Source: Janthinobacterium sp. (GTDB lineage: Bacteria; Pseudomonadota; Gammaproteobacteria; Burkholderiales; Burkholderiaceae_D). Taken from it: DNA of 14,486 nt. The position numbers were made by a program, and so were the translations under genes. The notes under the pieces are model-generated. The model made no database searches, had not been told where the DNA came from, and worked only from the letters and a program-made list of their open reading frames with translations. The stretch lies in NCBI GenBank assembly GCA_003482555.1, contig DMYQ01000208.1, positions 12,235-26,720 on the forward strand. Reading direction: 5' to 3'. This document shows, one piece after another, positions 13,201 through 14,486 of the stretch. Positions within the stretch are counted from its first letter, which is position 1. Each line of letters opens with the position of its first letter.

Positions 13201-14486
13201 AGTGCGACGGCCGCCGGCGTAAGCGGCGGTAAGGCAAGCGCGTCGAGCGATACGCACGCCCCGACCGCCGGCGCGACGGCAGCCCCCGAAAAGGCCGGTT
13301 TGGCGACAGCTTCGGCCGCATCCGAGGTTCAACCGGACGACGCCGCGAACGCCGCCGTCGCCAGCGATGCGGACGCAAAAACAAGCGCGCGGTCGAGCGG
13401 CTCCGGCGCGACGTCAGCGGAAAGCGAAGTATCGACTCCGGCGGCGGCGCCCGCCCGCGACGAAGCCAGTGCATCCGATGCCACGCCCGTGCCCCCATCC
13501 ACAGGCGCAGCACCCGCCGCCGCGCCGGCTGACACGATTTCGGAAGCGACGCCACCAGCGGCCGGAGTTGGCACGCCGCCGGAGCCGGGCACCAGTAAAA
13601 AATCCGCTGCCGTCGAAGCCGCGAACGACGACGCGGCCGTGGCGGTTGCCGGTGCCGCCGCCCCTTCCTCGCAAAAACAGGGCGCACCCGGGGCCGATGG
13701 CGCGCCGTCGGCGCCGCTGGGCGCGGGCGCCAATGTCGCGCCCGCCGAAACACCGGCGCGCGCACGACAAGAGGCCCGCGACATCGCTTCAGCCGTGGGC
13801 GGCGCGGCGGTGTCGGCAGGCACACATTCCACCCGGGGCGCGGCCGACGCGGCGCAGGCTGGCGCGCGCCATGCGCGGGAAACGCCGGCGGAGAATGTGC
13901 GAGCGGCCGCCGCGACGGATGCAATGGCGGAGCGGACGCAAACGCAGTCGCGAGCCGGGACCGAGACCGGGACCGGGGCCGGGGCCGCGCCCGCAATCGA
14001 AGCGTCCGATGATGCCAAGCGCACCACCGGCGCCGCGCCGCCAGCGTTGGCCGCCGCAACCGGGAAGGTGACACCGAATGGCAGCGCCGGCGTGTCGCCA
14101 GCGGCATCCGCCGACGCCGGGACCGCGGCGTCAACCGGCGCGGCGCGCGGCGACGACGCCGCGCCGAATGATGGCGGAGCCGGCCCGAGCGCCGGACAAA
14201 CTGCACCGGTCGGGGCCAAGGAGTCAGCGGCGCCGGGCGCCGAAAACGCGGCCGCCACGGACACTGCGGCAGCGGCGGCAGCGGCGGATACGGCGAGCGG
14301 TCGGGAATCGCCGGCCACCAATGCAGAGACGACACGGGATGCGGCAGCAAGGGATAGCGCACAGTCAGGCGCGGCGGATGCGGCAACGCCGGCGGCGTCA
14401 ATGGAGACGCCCTCGGCCAAGTATCCTGCGGCGGGCGATACGCCGGCGTCATCGGCGGCTACGACGGCGCCCGATGCCAAGCAAAC
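10267..14486 (+). CDS. Giant Ala-rich coiled-coil protein with low-complexity tail; 3' end outside window
   Basis: An open frame of 1406 codons runs from the ATG at 10267 past the window edge without a stop. It begins MKVIDHALQALPQSAAHIA three bases after the previous stop with no obvious ribosome site, so re-initiation from the upstream gene is likely. Residues 1 to ~935 are almost continuous Ala/Leu/Gln/Asp/Glu helix with very few prolines, consistent with long coiled coils or amphipathic helices. One hydrophobic stretch (about 432-458, CTLYMMKAPPLMLARTLFMGVKSMIPG) could insert into or lie on a membrane. From ~936 it becomes Ala/Gly/Ser/Thr/Pro/Asp-rich, cysteine-free and probably disordered. 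The composition resembles tape-measure or apolipoprotein-like scaffold proteins, but no family is recognised and any C-terminal domain is out of view. Long opposite-strand frames here are GC-driven shadows. Confidence 0.75.
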   Translation, partial: MKVIDHALQALPQSAAHIASAMETAAATVLEQGRTFAAEVASCATSLNTDMGALAAQMAAIPALLDPAPILACCTEVLETAASDLRQLASDAAAIPQRLLARAADARQVVEQAAAAAKTMCGLLPGLAALVPDFAPHLAFFNTVPGRGQALAGQAMQSAALFERYCAQLLPLSSRLTQLNGGADASQALLVQARGLQDDSLAQVRLLRESLQGNVGDLAAELAGASSQAALALGAVADLIREKGRELIAPLQAQIDLIDGLCAALGDEGAACGALFDASAAQLQRLGDILLKPVAAARAQIDAVNERLAAAAASVDTLIKKALQPLDALDLRVGVVTQAIEDVVRVVGEEVQQLRLLLAEIDAEAETAKAGLIALPENFAPVRSKIAEAVALLSEIEGRIPGFVAQTGSALDSASAELDQAEDMCNHAIEVCTLYMMKAPPLMLARTLFMGVKSMIPGVQSAIASARQAVQAAGTQATALLDQAIVLVQALTPLLEQALAKLQIAIDALVDVLTRLQAALQLVAAAADAIPPALSAQVEAACAAARQVLGKLHAAADACLAQLQCETLVRSLQQQLSDLLDRTFSPLEAQIDKAGAPLQKALMQGKEDLGQAVELARESLRTVSATLQAPQQQATQAFDELADMVASWQPRISAMGEAAQLQLRQAGDQALFLADQATFNIANRNIDAAQAPAASDALGADFAAAFGQIQADAHGAADRGQSLSNWQSAAQRSGDDSSASVDQAVTQAAQAMDEVQTAADGASAGARDAGASTLDGKAVAAQVEATFAGMHKQAQSAADAADAALARMSTSLASASAEAETVGAPYAAASEPLLADVRGRCDSAGKIANEGASAEQTLSSEIASAERSVGTASQDAAAQTVKLKDRAQAGIDQTLKQVQSVQARVDSARADTIAAENIVDAEVVKHGGTSTRSDPVKAAAAAATAAAATAAAAAGQGKVAADAAPAASAAVGKAAGAGSATAAGVSGGKASASSDTHAPTAGATAAPEKAGLATASAASEVQPDDAANAAVASDADAKTSARSSGSGATSAESEVSTPAAAPARDEASASDATPVPPSTGAAPAAAPADTISEATPPAAGVGTPPEPGTSKKSAAVEAANDDAAVAVAGAAAPSSQKQGAPGADGAPSAPLGAGANVAPAETPARARQEARDIASAVGGAAVSAGTHSTRGAADAAQAGARHARETPAENVRAAAATDAMAERTQTQSRAGTETGTGAGAAPAIEASDDAKRTTGAAPPALAAATGKVTPNGSAGVSPAASADAGTAASTGAARGDDAAPNDGGAGPSAGQTAPVGAKESAAPGAENAAATDTAAAAAAADTASGRESPATNAETTRDAAARDSAQSGAADAATPAASMETPSAKYPAAGDTPASSAATTAPDAKQ
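13075..14486 (+). repeat. Low-complexity Ala/Gly/Thr/Ser/Pro-rich coding region
   Basis: From the poly-alanine stretch encoded at about 13075-13130 (runs of GCG/GCC giving GCGGCCGC palindromes) to the window end, the giant protein is dominated by alanine with Gly, Ser, Thr, Pro, Asp and Glu. A short tandem GGGACC/GGGGCC run at about 13950-13990 encodes a TETGTGAGA motif. The region should be intrinsically disordered, length-variable between strains and prone to assembly error. Confidence 0.7.

Noticed and set aside
9706..13332. Very long minus-strand frame (about 1200 codons) opposite the 218-aa and giant + strand genes
   Set aside because: Its product is a Gly/Arg/Gln/His-rich string with no recognisable motif, typical of a shadow in GC-rich DNA. 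The + frame has coherent helical composition and a natural start 3 bases after the preceding stop.
13950..13990. G-rich tandem stretch as a possible quadruplex or regulatory element
   Set aside because: It lies within a reading frame where Gly, Thr, Glu and Ala codons explain it, and the G-runs are broken by CC and GA pairs.
13073..14480. Minus-strand frames across the low-complexity tail
   Set aside because: Pro/Arg-rich and Ala/Ser-rich products arise from the reverse complement of an alanine-codon-rich region; no start signal or domain supports them.

Overview
The window is GC-rich DNA (mostly above 60% by eye) with tightly packed genes and strong third-position G/C. Together with the protein sequences this suggests a betaproteobacterium of the Oxalobacteraceae type (Massilia, Duganella or Janthinobacterium relatives). 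That placement is inference; there is no rRNA or other taxonomic marker here. No tRNA, rRNA, CRISPR array, insertion sequence or phage gene was recognised.

Left block (1-2889, + strand) is a tight three-gene run: a damaged Ser/Thr-kinase-like gene (N-lobe and a C-terminal tail joined out of frame), a von Willebrand A (VWA) protein with a recognisable metal-binding (MIDAS) site, and a divergent paralogue of adenylosuccinate synthetase. Spacings of about 15 and 10 bases suggest one operon. VWA plus kinase plus a nucleotide-metabolism enzyme recalls Ter-type stress modules, but no Ter gene is visible. The synthetase keeps its catalytic Asp and His but has changes where the family recognises guanine and aspartate, so it is probably not a housekeeping PurA.

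Middle block (2890-5199) is gene-poor and visibly less GC-rich. It holds two small conserved-looking + strand proteins, the second ending in a CSCWMCGNPRR-type motif and preceded by a hairpin, then a minus-strand lipoprotein with eight tandem octapeptides built on PGG. A long imperfect palindrome lies at 5011-5052.

Right block (5200-14486) is the most unusual part, a divergent locus. On the minus strand a well-placed sigma70-like promoter (9285-9313) precedes a 520-residue protein with a long isoleucine/leucine-proline repeat, then a fusion of an amino-acid-type solute-binding domain with an ABC permease domain, then a second, overlapping ABC permease. There is no ATPase gene, and the cytoplasmic EAA loops that normally dock the ATPase are degenerate in one permease and about 20 residues short in the other. 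On the + strand a 218-residue protein is followed after 3 bases by a giant alanine-rich helical protein of more than 1406 residues that runs off the window, with its last ~470 visible residues low-complexity.

My best candidate for an undescribed system is this divergent five-gene locus: a periplasmic ligand sensor joined to permease-derived membrane proteins that may no longer couple to an ATPase, with large scaffold-like proteins. The second candidate is the kinase/VWA/PurA-like operon. Both functional proposals are inference.
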